Shown here: piece by piece, positions 54,081 through 64,000 of the stretch
How the letters are laid out: each line of letters begins with the position of its first letter
Position numbering within the stretch: the first letter of the stretch is position 1
Assembly (NCBI GenBank): GCA_028554795.2
Contig: CM068825.1
Location: 153,590,053 to 153,654,052, forward strand
Length of the DNA: 64,000 nucleotides
Origin: Sinohyriopsis cumingii
Lineage: Eukaryota; Mollusca; Bivalvia; Unionida; Unionidae
Direction: 5' to 3'
Made by a program: the position numbers and the translations under genes
The notes under the pieces: generated by a model
The model's input: the letters and a program-made list of their open reading frames with translations, nothing else
What the model was told of the DNA's origin: nothing
Database searches by the model: none

Positions 54081-54780
54081 CATACAAAATCCAGGGGACT
54101 GACAACATTTCAGTAATACCTTGCAACATGGCCGTTAAGTTTTAATAGGTAGAGTTTACGGGCAACGATGTTCCCAGTGTGAAATTACCTTACAGCCTAA
54201 TATAAAGTCAATCAGTTATACAACTGAAAGGTTGGATACAATGTCATCTCCCTACCAGCGGAAATCTAATTTAATACATTTGTTTAAACAGTATTCAGGA
54301 AAAATTCTCATGTCTCATTTATAACATTATAATATATATGGAGAACCAGTAGAATGTTAGTAGTTGTTGAAAATCTCCTTTATTACAAAGAAATTTTAAC
54401 AATCAACAATAATAAAGATTCATCATATATCAATATAAAAGTATACTTGTTCATTTCTAGTATATATAATTGCTTTAAAGATCATTTAGTGGTAAAAATG
54501 ATGGAATACACTTGTGTGGTTGTGATCTGTGTGTTCGGTTGAAAACCGTTTTGATAATTTTATGAATGTTTGTACTGCCATAAATATTTGCGTATTAATT
54601 TCATCAGACTACATCGGACTGCCGGATAATAATTTCTTAATTGTAAATCGGATCGGTAATGCGAGAGAGTACAATATCTTAGAGTTGTATCATTTTTTTT
54701 TTCGTTCGTACAGAAAGTGTTTAACTGTTCGTACGTGCAATACCTATTGTTAAAACATGCTTTAGTGATAAATCATTAAG
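54081..54780. other. Non-coding AT-rich DNA
   Basis: No gene is recognised; open frames at 54354-54753 have no supporting features. Confidence 0.4.
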
Positions 54781-54789
54781 CTAACGCAT

Positions 54790-57000
54790 TTCGTTCTCAA
54801 TGCGTATATTGAACTTGATCCAAACCATTACCAATAAAATAATACGAATAAATATTATCCCTGTCCCGATTCAGGTAAGTTTTAAAATTTTGAATGGATG
54901 ACTTACTAATTATTTCATTCAGCAACGTGTTGCACACGTGAATTGTGGAAGGCATTAATGACTTTTGATAAAATGTCAATCTGCATAAAGGAGGTCGAAT
55001 TGTATTCGATGGTCGAGTGGTGTAGGTATCCTTGGTAACAACAAGAAGCTGAATTATATTTGTAAGTAATTTGGAGCAAAACCATGGTACATTTAAAATA
55101 ACCGAATTAATATATTCTAATAGCGTTGACGATTCAGGCTATCCCGCCCTGTTTCCTCATATGATAATGACCAAGCCGCACTCTTGGTAGCGCCTTTTAC
55201 TATTCTCATAGACCCCAAAATATATTTTTCCAGTGATCCATTTTCTTGCATAGTAAGTACACTTATCCCAGACACAGTCAGCATAGTCAAGCATGGCAAT
55301 TATAAATTCTTTCCAGGGACAAGAGATTTAATCTATATTTCCAATGTTTCAACATATTAACTTCCTCTTAAGCCTTTCAGACAAATCCTTGACAAGACCT
55401 TGCCGGACGCTAATAAAATGCCTTTATTGGACAGATGCAGTATAAGATGGTTATTTGAATTTCGTTTTCGTGTTATGAGCATTGACTCTGTTTTGTCTGG
55501 GTAAAAGATCATTAGACAAAGACGGGAATAGTCCTTTAATTTGTGAATGTCCAAATTTAGGATTTGGTCAGCATCATTTGAATTTTAAACGATTATAAAT
55601 AGTGTGGTATCGTCTGCGAATAGTGTTAGTGGTGACTGTATAGCAGCTGCAATATTGGTTATGTATACTAAAAAAAATGGTCCAAGGTTCGATCATAGAG
55701 GGACTCCTGCATCTATAGATTGAATTCATGACAACTCTTTCTTTTCTTAATGACAAGTGATGTTCCAGCTAAAACAATAAACCGAACGCCGATTTTCTTA
55801 AGTTTAATAAGTAAACCGAAATGACAAACACGATCAAACGCTTTACTTATGTCAAGGAAAACAATGTTAACTACCTTTCCATGGTCTAGATTCTCTAGAA
55901 CTAAACAAGTCGTATTATACATATCTAGATTCTCTAGAACTAAACAAGTCGTATTATACATATCTAGATTCTCTAGAACTAAACAAATCGTATTATACAT
56001 ATCTAGTAACTAATTTCTTTCAGAGTCAGCAGGTATGAAGCCTGATTGGTTAGGTTAAATCAAATTATGTTAAATAATATAATTATGCAAATAGTTGTTG
56101 ACACGTTTTTTTTCAAACACCTAAATAGAAAGGAGTGATATCGGGAGATAATTAGAAACATTTGTTCTATATCCTCTTTAGAAACTGGAAATCTTGTGTA
56201 CTAAGAGAAATGTTAAAGATCCGACACAGTGGATACTCAACTGAACATGTAATTCTTTTAAGTAACTTGGGATGCAAGAAGTCTGGACCACACGGCTTGG
56301 ATTGATTTAAACCAATAAAATTGTATACATCGTCTTCACTAATGTTGTTGTAAGAGATACCGGAGTATGGCAACTGATGTACGTCTTGTTCAACAAATTG
56401 TATTCTAGACTGCTTGCAAAAGAAATCTTTAGACATTATAGCTTTTTCTCCATTTTTACATTAGCCCCGTTTGTAATCAGATAAGCACACGATTTCTTTT
56501 AACAAGTTTGTACCACTTCTAAGAATTACCTGAGCAATTTTTAATCTTGTCACCCATCCGCTGAGTGTGTAATATTTAGATTCTCGTATTTCTCTAATTT
56601 TATTTCTTTTTGGATTATATAACATCCAGTGTTGTAGTGTTTGTGTGCGTTTTGCTCCATCGTAAAGCCTTTCTCTTCGCGTAATGAGTTTTCTAATTTC
56701 ATTCTTTATCCAATGTGTCTTTGGATAGTAGAATAACCCTCTTTTGAGGCACAGTTTTACTTACTGCATCCCAAAGTAGGCTTGCAAATTTAGTAACGAT
56801 ATCATTAATATCGTTATTTTCAAATATTTCATCCCAGAGAACAGTCTGCAGAAGTGGATTTTACAAAGTATAGTCTCCCTTATCAGATAACCATGTCACT
56901 CCCCTATAACACTCGAATTTTGGACCAGTACATTTTAAGGTGGCATCTATTGGGCAATAGTATTTGACAACGCTAGAATGAAATGGATCAGGGACACAAG
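54790..57000 (-). mobile_element. LINE reverse-transcriptase remnant (Jockey/CR1-like)
   Basis: Minus-strand translation shows the expected order. The pre-RT linker is near 56840-56740 (SLLWDAVSKTVP). RT motifs follow: SKPCGPDFLHPKLLKRI near 56300, VVNIVFLDISKAFDRVC near 55850, and the catalytic FADDT near 55610. After these come NPDKTESMLITRKRNSNNH near 55470, LDYAD near 55280 and a C-terminal KTYLNRD near 54870. The fragments lie in different frames with several stops and shifts, so it is inactive. The endonuclease is absent or unrecognisable upstream of 57000. Confidence 0.82.
55887..56006 (-). repeat. 39-bp triplication inside the LINE
   Basis: Three nearly identical tandem 39-bp units, each reading MYNTTCLVLENLD or a one-residue variant on the minus strand, sit just before the RT motif VVNIVFLDIS. 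The length keeps the frame. Confidence 0.85.
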
Positions 57001-57464
57001 CATTAGATAAAAATTCAGAGTCTGTCACTTAAATTGATATCCTTTATTTCAGTAATTTAGGCTACCGTCATGCAGTAAGGTCACTATAGGCCCTACGAGT
57101 ACGCAATTCACTTCTGTTTGTCAACTGTTAAGTGCAAGTTTTTGTGTACATAATAAATGGTATATACACTATGGACTTGGAGACAAAATAATGGTATGGA
57201 AGTTTATTAGGATGGAATGGTACTCCAATGTTTATCTTAGCATTGTCCTTCTCTAATGTATCCTTCTCGAATGTAGTGAACATTTTTTTGTAATTGATCT
57301 GTTTGTCATGAATTAATACTTCAAGAACAGAAGTTACAAAATATCTTGATAAATTGTTTCAAAATATGAAGTGTTTGCCATAAATTAATATTTTGGAACA
57401 GAAGTTACTACCCCCCCCCCCCACAACACTGAAGCAATATTACCTTCATATCTACCGTCTTTAC
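57001..57464. other. Non-coding DNA with a C run
   Basis: No gene is recognised. A duplicated phrase (GTTTG.CATGAATTAATA.TT...AACAGAAGTTAC) occurs at about 57300 and 57370. A C run lies at about 57411-57422. Confidence 0.4.
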
Positions 57465-57665
57465 TAGCTTATGAGTCGAGTCGAGTCGAACTACAAATTG
57501 CACAGATCCAGTTCTGCCGGCGAATTATATGACAGCAGATCTGGGTCTGTGCAGTTTGATAGGAGTAATTAGAAGAAGAAAAAGAAAAAACATCTACCCT
57601 AATCTGCAGGCGCATTATGTTACAGCATCTTTGTTATTTGCAGTTTGGTTCGACTAATAAGCGAC
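57465..57665. mobile_element. MITE-like inverted-repeat element, copy 2
   Basis: It opens CTTATGAGTCGAGTCGAGTC and closes, inverted, with CTTATTAGTCGAACCAAACT read on the minus strand. Inside is CAGATCTGGGTCTGTGCAGT, as in the copy at 21570. No coding capacity. Confidence 0.65.
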
Positions 57666-57715
57666 TAATACGGTACCTGGGTCGGAATAAGTTTAATATG
57701 AGCATCTAAATATAG

Positions 57716-57833
57716 AAAGGTCCAGAGGCATGGAAAGAGGCAATCCAATACATAGAGGTCCAGAGGCATGTGAACAGGCAATCCAATACATAGAGGTCCA
57801 GAGGCATGTAAAGAGGCAATCCAATACATAGAG
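57716..57833 (+). repeat. 39-bp tandem repeat, three copies
   Basis: Three units containing AGGTCCAGAGGCATG and GGCAATCCAATACATAG differ at a few bases. Confidence 0.85.
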
Positions 57834-58837
57834 ATTTCACAATATTCAATAATGACGTGTATTCTTTAGAATAAATATATTTTTGACTAATTAACCTTTT
57901 CATGCCAATTTGTGCTAGTACAATCGTCTTAATGTCGGAGATTATTGAGCCATAAAAATATTTAATCTCTAATATTTCTTAGTTGGATAAACATTCAAAT
58001 AATGTTCGAGAGAATTCCCTTACCACGGCTGTATCAATTTAATTATTACTCGCTGCCTTAATAATTTTATGTCGACTGATTACTTCTAACTTGCTAATGA
58101 GATTGCCAATACTAATCTGCTTATTTAGCTTTCAGTCTTATAATTGACTGGAGTACACAATGCAATTGACGAACGAACAGATACGTGCATATAAGCTGGT
58201 AAGAGAAATAATGAACGTGATAATAAAATAAATGAATGAAAATGAAAAAACAAACTTCGAATTTTCTGGTACTTTCACCACATTATTATGTGATGATAAG
58301 TTAAAGTAAAGTTCTTTTCATCTTACCCAAATTATTGTCGGGACTCATTTAGATCGATATAAAATGATAGAGTTTGTTTCTAGTTTACAGAGGTCTCATC
58401 CCTGGCGATGACGGTGTTATTTTACATCGCTGGGGTGGGGACAGAGTTTAATATATGTAAATTAGAATGTCAAACATGCAAAATTAAGCCTTTATTTCAA
58501 ATGTGTAGAGAATCTTTTCTTAGATATATGAAATGAGTAAGGACATAATTTAATAAAGACAGAGTTGGACCATAGCTACACTTGAAAGAGCACGGACTTG
58601 CTCTTATAATGCATCATTAAACCCAGCACTTGAACACAGTGTAGTACAGGATTGTTGGATTTGAATGCTCTTATTTGCTTTTGGCTGTTACAAAATGACG
58701 TGTATACGAATTTGATTGTAACAAACTGTTGCATTTGCAAGCTACTGGATGTAACAAACTGGCCCATTGGTAACACGTTATATATTAACTAGATCTCTGA
58801 GCTGATGTTCAGTTTCGAACAATTGGCTGCTATTTGT
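57834..58837. other. Non-coding host DNA
   Basis: No gene or defined repeat is seen in this AT-rich stretch. Confidence 0.4.
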
Positions 58838-58921
58838 TGTTGTTATGGGTTTAACGCCACTTTTAAGCACACGATATGATTATAATGGCGGCCAGTATAA
58901 CTTGGGAAAACCGAATAACAG
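58838..58921 (-). mobile_element. SINE 3' fragment
   Basis: TTGTTGTTAT, GGGTTTAACGCCACTTTTAAGC and ATAATGGCGGCCAGTATAAC match the tail end of the SINE at 33123. The tRNA head is absent, so this is a truncated copy. Confidence 0.7.
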
Positions 58922-60110
58922 TTGAATGTAAACCATGAATCAAATGAAAGACGTTATAATCAACTTCTATCATTTAGTAATCGACATAACGTTCATCGTG
59001 TGGTACAATATGTTGGTAAACAATTTTTTTATATTTCAAGATTGGGCCACCCAACATACGAACATAAAGAGTTAACGAAGCTAAATGTACCTGTAAGTTT
59101 TGCCAAGTTAACCAAGGACTATTTTTGTTTTCTGGCAAGGGTCTACGTTAGTTATTCACCAGAGATGCCAAGGAAGTATGTAATGTATACAATACACTCG
59201 TTGTACCAAGGGCAACAGTTGAATCGCTGATATACATTTCTGGAATAAAATTTGAAAGAAATCGCATAGACTTTTTCGTGATAATATTTGCTCATTTGTG
59301 TTTACCCCTTATGACCAGAATGTTACTTTTCTACAGTATCTTTTTTCAGTTTGTTTTAAACGCAATTAAAATCAATTCGTATTTCCAGTCTGCCTATTTA
59401 CATTTTCGTATGGTCGAAATTGACATTGGTTATAATGTGACCATCTTGTAAAACTGACCAGTTCTGGGAAATTCGTGCATCTACTGCCTAATTTTCAATG
59501 CAAAAGTGTCTCCTGTGTTTTAAAATATCGCCAGATGAATTGGAAAATACTTGGGAAATGATTGATACATCAAATGTTTTAGTCAACCTCTATCGAGTTC
59601 ATTAGTGATTTCCATTTACTGACGATAAGAGAAAACTTTTATCATTGTATGTCAGAGAGAGAAATTGAAAATGTTTTTAAACGCATGTCATCTCAGCCTG
59701 TAAATCCACTATTTACTCCACGAGCGATCTATGTGTCCGTCTGTCTCTTTTTCTACATGTTTCTTTCTCTTGACATTAATGTTTCAACCCTGAAACGATG
59801 TACATTTAGACCAAATTAGACCCAGCCTCTTTGTTAGGTCCGTTAAACAATTTTGCACGGGGGGGGGGGGGGGGGGGCGAGCGCTGATGAAATGAAAATG
59901 AAGATGCTAGCTATTACAATTATTCCCTCTTTTGTGCCCAGCCCTATCACGTCTATGACATGGGTCATTGTTACACTTTCCATTTTCGGAATAAACAATG
60001 TCGGTCATAAATTACAGTTTAGATGACAAAAAAATAGACTTTATATTGTTTTTTTTTTGGAGAACGACAGTATTTTTACTTTAACCTGATGGAAAGTCGA
60101 GTAATTGCTT

Positions 60111-60158
<48 letters not shown>

Positions 60159-60254
60159 TTTCGTCTTTCATGACACAGCGACACAAGTATAGGTTATTCA
60201 GCGAGAATGGAACTGGAGTAAAGGGCCGTGTCCATCAAATCATCACAGTAAACA
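58922..60254. other. Non-coding DNA with simple repeats
   Basis: The 102-codon open frame at 58922-59230 starts just inside the SINE fragment and has no recognised domain. A G run lies at about 59860-59877 and (GA)n at 60115-60152. Confidence 0.4.
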
Positions 60255-60405
60255 AGCCAGTCCGATCCGATGATAGGATTTGAACCTGAACCGTTTCGTT
60301 CGCGAGTCCTGCACGTGAATGATGGAGCCATCGCAGTTCATTTGGTTGCCTTTTACAACATGCAGGAAGGAGCACTGAGCCCATTTCGAATGCCCCAGCC
60401 CGTGA
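60255..60405 (-). mobile_element. tRNA-related SINE fragment
   Basis: A clean box B, GGTTCAAATCC, is present on the minus strand near 60277-60287. On the + side, GGTTGCCTTTTACAACATGCAGG recalls the SINE-like domain at 24380. A G run follows the fragment. Confidence 0.5.
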
Positions 60406-60765
60406 GGGTATGGGAGGGGGGGGGGGCGAGTTTAGTTTTAAAAACAAGGTCACCAAGAATACTTTTCCGAACTTACGAAAATAAAATTTATGTCTTACAC
60501 CCTGCACACTGACTAATATGGACAGGTCTATTGTGAAATCTGTTGTGAAAAAAAATAAAATCGTAATATTCAAAGCATCATCGCCATCATCATCGTCGTC
60601 GTTTCATGATCATCGTCGTCGTCGCATTTGGGAATGAACGAACTTTGTCAGATGAAGATTCCTTTATAAAATATTGCTCCACTTTTTTTATTTCACGTTA
60701 ATGACTACACAAATCACCTTAAATTTGTATGGAGCCGTTCCACGTGCGCTTAAGGTTATATGCCG

Positions 60766-60766
<1 letters not shown>

Positions 60767-60801
<35 letters not shown>

Positions 60802-61215
60802 TTTGGATTTTTAACGTAGCTTTAACAATTGTTCAGTCTTACCACTACGATGTCTGCAGTGTGGCAGGTTATAGTGATGTCTAGCACTGGGGCATCATGC
60901 CGCAGACATGTAGCATGATGTCCCACCCAATCACATTATCCTGACACCAGGCCGACTAATCCTAACATTAACCTCTTAATGCTGAGCGCCAAGCGAGGCA
61001 GCTGTTAGTATCATTTTTTTAAAGTCTTTGGTATGACTCGGCCGTGGATCGACGCCACGACCTCCCGCATCCGAGGCGGACGCTCTAACCACTAGACCAC
61101 CGGAGCGGTGATATGCCGTTGTAATAATTATACACCTAACTTGCACCGGTGTCCTGAAAAACAAATAAATTAAAAAAATTAATAAAAGGAACATGAACAC
61201 ACACACAAAGAAACA

Positions 61216-61246
<31 letters not shown>

Positions 61247-61262
61247 ATAATAATAATAATAA
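60767..61262 (+). repeat. (GT)n and (CTA)n/(ATA)n microsatellites around the SINE
   Basis: (GT)n spans about 60767-60800. (CTA)n followed by (ATA)n spans about 61218-61262. The open frames across the latter are simple-sequence artefacts. Confidence 0.8.
60970..61112 (-). mobile_element. tRNA-headed SINE, second family
   Basis: On the minus strand the head has GGTGGTCTAGTGGTTAGAG (box A region), CGCCTCGGATGCGGG as an anticodon-arm-like hairpin and GTCGATCCACGG (box B-like), then ATACCAAAGACTTTAA and a GGCGCTCAGCATTAAGAGG tail. The cloverleaf is imperfect and followed by a SINE body, so it is not a working tRNA gene. Confidence 0.75.
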
Positions 61263-61716
61263 TGATAATTAATAATGATAATGACAACAATAATAAAAAA
61301 GCGGTGAAAATGCAAGTTATAGAAGAGCAAATTGCAAAATTGCACGAGCGTTCGGTGGCATCACATTTTAGGTGTATGTATCAGTTTTGTTGTGGAGTGG
61401 AACAAGTTAGGATACATAATTGCACTCTTGTAGGAGATAATAAAACAATGAGATATAAATGAAGTGGTTCACATATATTGATCCTTTCAACGCAAAACGC
61501 TTGGAGACGATTAATGGTAAGCTGTCTTCAAATCTAAGTTTCCATTATTTAATCGATGGTCTCACTTTGACCCCTGGAAATCGGAATGTTAGAGATGGAC
61601 GAAACTATAGATTTTCTGGTAATGCATTATACATTGCAAATAGAATAAAACGCAAGGTAATGTGCAACCATTATGAATAAAATATACCGATTGCAGAATA
61701 CTTTGTGCATATTTTC

Positions 61717-62035
61717 AATGTTCGTACATTTCAGGCTGACTTACTATTTACTGTTCGTACATTCCAGGCTGATTTACTATTTACTGTTCGTACATTCCAG
61801 GCTGATTTACTATTCAATGTTCGTACATTCCAGGCTGACTTACTATTCAATGTTCTGACATTCCAGGCTGACCTACTATTTACTGTTGGTACATTTCAGG
61901 CTGACTTACTATTCAATATTCGTATATTCTAGGCTGACTTACTATTTACTGTTCGTACATTTCAGGCTGATTTACTATTCAATGTTCGTACATTCCAGGC
62001 TGATTTACTATTCAATGTTCGTACATACTAGGCTC
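61717..62035 (+). repeat. 33-bp tandem repeat, about ten copies
   Basis: The unit is built on GTTCGTACATTCCAGGCTGA plus TTTACTATTTACT with scattered substitutions. Because the unit length is a multiple of three, more than one + frame stays open across much of it as an 11-residue repeat, which explains two overlapping open frames. No evidence of expression. Confidence 0.9.
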
Positions 62036-64000
62036 AGTCTTCAACAGGATAACATGTTTACTAAATATCTCTCGTGTCAAAACAACTTCTATAGAAAGCA
62101 GTATAGTACGACTTTATCAAAATGTTGAACTTGCTAAAATATGGGTGGTGCGTCGGTGTTTGTTTTAAATCGATATTTTGAATAAGTCTGCCATAAGACA
62201 TATTGTGCTATGGTGTCCATCTATCCGTCCGTCTCTTACTTATTTCGTTGCCGTACATTTGCTCGAGTTCTGCACTATCTTCAGTCACAAAACTTTGCGG
62301 ATAGTGTTGGAGAACAAAGAAGCATATCGATTTTGTGGTCAATAGTTCTGACCTCAAGATCACTGTGAGTAAAAGTATGGCTTCCCGATAATAACATTCG
62401 TTCTGTGTCACATACCAGGACCTAACATGGTGAATGGAGGGTTCTGACCTCAAGGTCACTGTGAGTAAAAATATGGCTTCCCCCCCCAAAAAAACATTAG
62501 CTCTGTATCACATACCAGGACCTAAAATGGTGCATGGAGGACTTCTACTTAAAGTATGCAATGGTAGATAAGCGGAACGTGTTTTAGATTAAGCTGTCTT
62601 CATAGTTAGAATGTTGAAATGATAACCTATAAACACTTACTATGAAGGAGATTATGGCGTTTTGATGCAATTACCAGAGTTTTAATCTCGTACCCCCTCA
62701 AGAAAGAAAAAGATATTCCTGGATCCACCCCTGTTATGGAGGAGGTCTGTTGTTCTGTAGTCTAAATATCAAGGTCATTCTGCAGCAAACAAAACATGGC
62801 TTTGCAGAACCTTTCTTGTTTAAGAGTAAGTTCCTTGACCAAACATTTTGGTTGGCTTGCATTTGGGGTAATAAAGAAGCCTGTATATTCTAAGTTCAGA
62901 GGTCACGTCATTGTAAATCTAGTAAGAAAATAATGATTTCTGTCGAGCATGCGTAGATCAAGACCTCATATATTGACAATAGGTCCGTATTATTCAGACC
63001 AATTGGTCCTTTTACTATAGAAAGAACAGTTAAACAATTTACTCGTATATCCGAGTGAAGAATTCGTCCAAATTTGATATTTTTCTGCTTAACTGATTTT
63101 TCGTTTTATATTATAAGTTTATATCAGCTAATTAATTCTGCCGTGACGGCAGTGGTTTCTTTGCTCACATGACTTTCTTTCTTAAAGTACAAGACTTCGT
63201 TCCCACAGGGTTTCATGTAGCACAAAATATGATACTGATACCAACATGGGGGGGGGGTATGTGTAGTGTAGAGGCTGAAAATAATGTCCATTCACAAGAA
63301 TGCCTTGGCAGTGTTGAGAGTTGTAAATACACTGCTGTACACTGTCTTCATTGCTGTTTCGATTATATCTTATTTAATATCTTTATCCCATCGGACCCCT
63401 ACCTAAGAACTGTTTTAACTGACCATATATTTTGTCGCAACGAAGTCGGACTTTTTCGTCAGTATTATTTAAGGATTTTCTCACTGCTGAAAACAGAGTT
63501 AATAAGCTGATTTATCGATTTTTGTGTGAGATGAGATCATTAATTAGGTACGAATCCTAATGGGAATACCTAAGAACAGGTTAAACTATTACAATTTGTA
63601 TATGGGCCGTCAAATCAAAGGACGAGTGCCGTTTTTTTTGGAACTATATTCTGCAGGAACATACTAATATTTTGAGTCAGACGTTCTCTTTATATTTGTT
63701 TAACAATGTTAAAACTATCGTGTATCGTTTATTTGTCAATAGTATTTGCGCATGGGTGTTGTATATATGTGTGTTTCTTTACATTTTCTATTGTATCTTT
63801 CTTTAATGTTACGTTAGCTTAGCCATGTTGATTTTTGCTTGTTTCATTGAAATGCCGTTTATTTTGTTTTCGTCGTTTGCTTGTTGTATTTGTGTTTTGT
63901 TTGTATGTTTTGGTATTTGTTTGTTTCGTTTTTGCCTCCTGTCAGGAGATGGTGGAAATATGTTATCTAACATCCTCTTTAACTGTTAGGTTATCGTTAT
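62036..64000. other. Non-coding host DNA
   Basis: No gene is recognised. A pair of ~90-bp related segments (TTCTGACCTCAAG.TCACTGTGAGTAAAA.TATGGCTTCCC followed by CACATACCAGGACCTAA) lies at about 62345 and 62442. A G run lies at about 63248-63257. The 113-codon frame at 63169 has no domain. Confidence 0.45.

Noticed and set aside
61020-61100. A functional tRNA gene
   Set aside because: The cloverleaf is imperfect and the sequence continues into a SINE body and tail typical of a mollusc family.
61717-62035. CRISPR array
   Set aside because: The units are contiguous 33-bp repeats with no unique spacers, in an animal genome.

Overview
The window looks like nuclear DNA of an animal, most likely a bivalve mollusc. 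It is AT-rich and intron-bearing, has a short interstitial TTAGGG-type telomere tract, and carries several copies of tRNA-headed SINEs of the kind common in bivalves. The organism call is an inference; only the repeats and gene structures are read directly.

Layout. (1) 1-12.4 kb is a Polinton/Maverick (adintovirus-like) element, all genes on the + strand, running off the left edge. It carries an FtsK/HerA-type packaging ATPase, a chromodomain integrase, penton and double-jelly-roll major capsid proteins, a pVI-like protein, an adenain-like protease and several small virion-type proteins. No DNA polymerase B is in view. It looks largely whole with a handful of breaks and is probably young. Its right end carries three small paralogous coiled-coil genes, each in a cassette: a shared 24-bp upstream element and TATA-like box at nearly fixed distance from the ATG, then, just after the stop codon, a replication-dependent-histone-type 3' stem-loop followed by a purine-rich downstream element. 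This is the most unusual system in the window. A 45-bp tandem repeat follows.

(2) 12.4-45 kb is host DNA dominated by decayed repeats: two solo LTRs in opposite orientation, SINEs, a hAT-type MITE with a perfect 8-bp duplication, a 2.4-kb TIR element, LINE remnants and minisatellites. Between the LTRs lies the one clear host gene, a two-exon DDIT4/REDD-like gene on the minus strand (exon 1 at 30.0-30.2 kb, exon 2 at 25.2-25.6 kb).

(3) 45-54 kb is a dense mobile cluster. A 397-bp direct repeat (45.07 and 51.96 kb) brackets a 676-codon zinc-knuckle/Q-rich gag- or ORF1-like frame, a transposase-like pseudogene, a well-formed type III hammerhead ribozyme, and an I-PpoI-like His-Me endonuclease on the opposite strand. 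Just beyond it, a 1.4-kb insertion with two foldable GC-rich repeats splits an older dispersed repeat.

(4) 54-64 kb holds a LINE reverse-transcriptase remnant on the minus strand with an in-frame 39-bp triplication, a MITE, SINE pieces and a roughly 10-copy 33-bp tandem array. I see no host gene in this last part.
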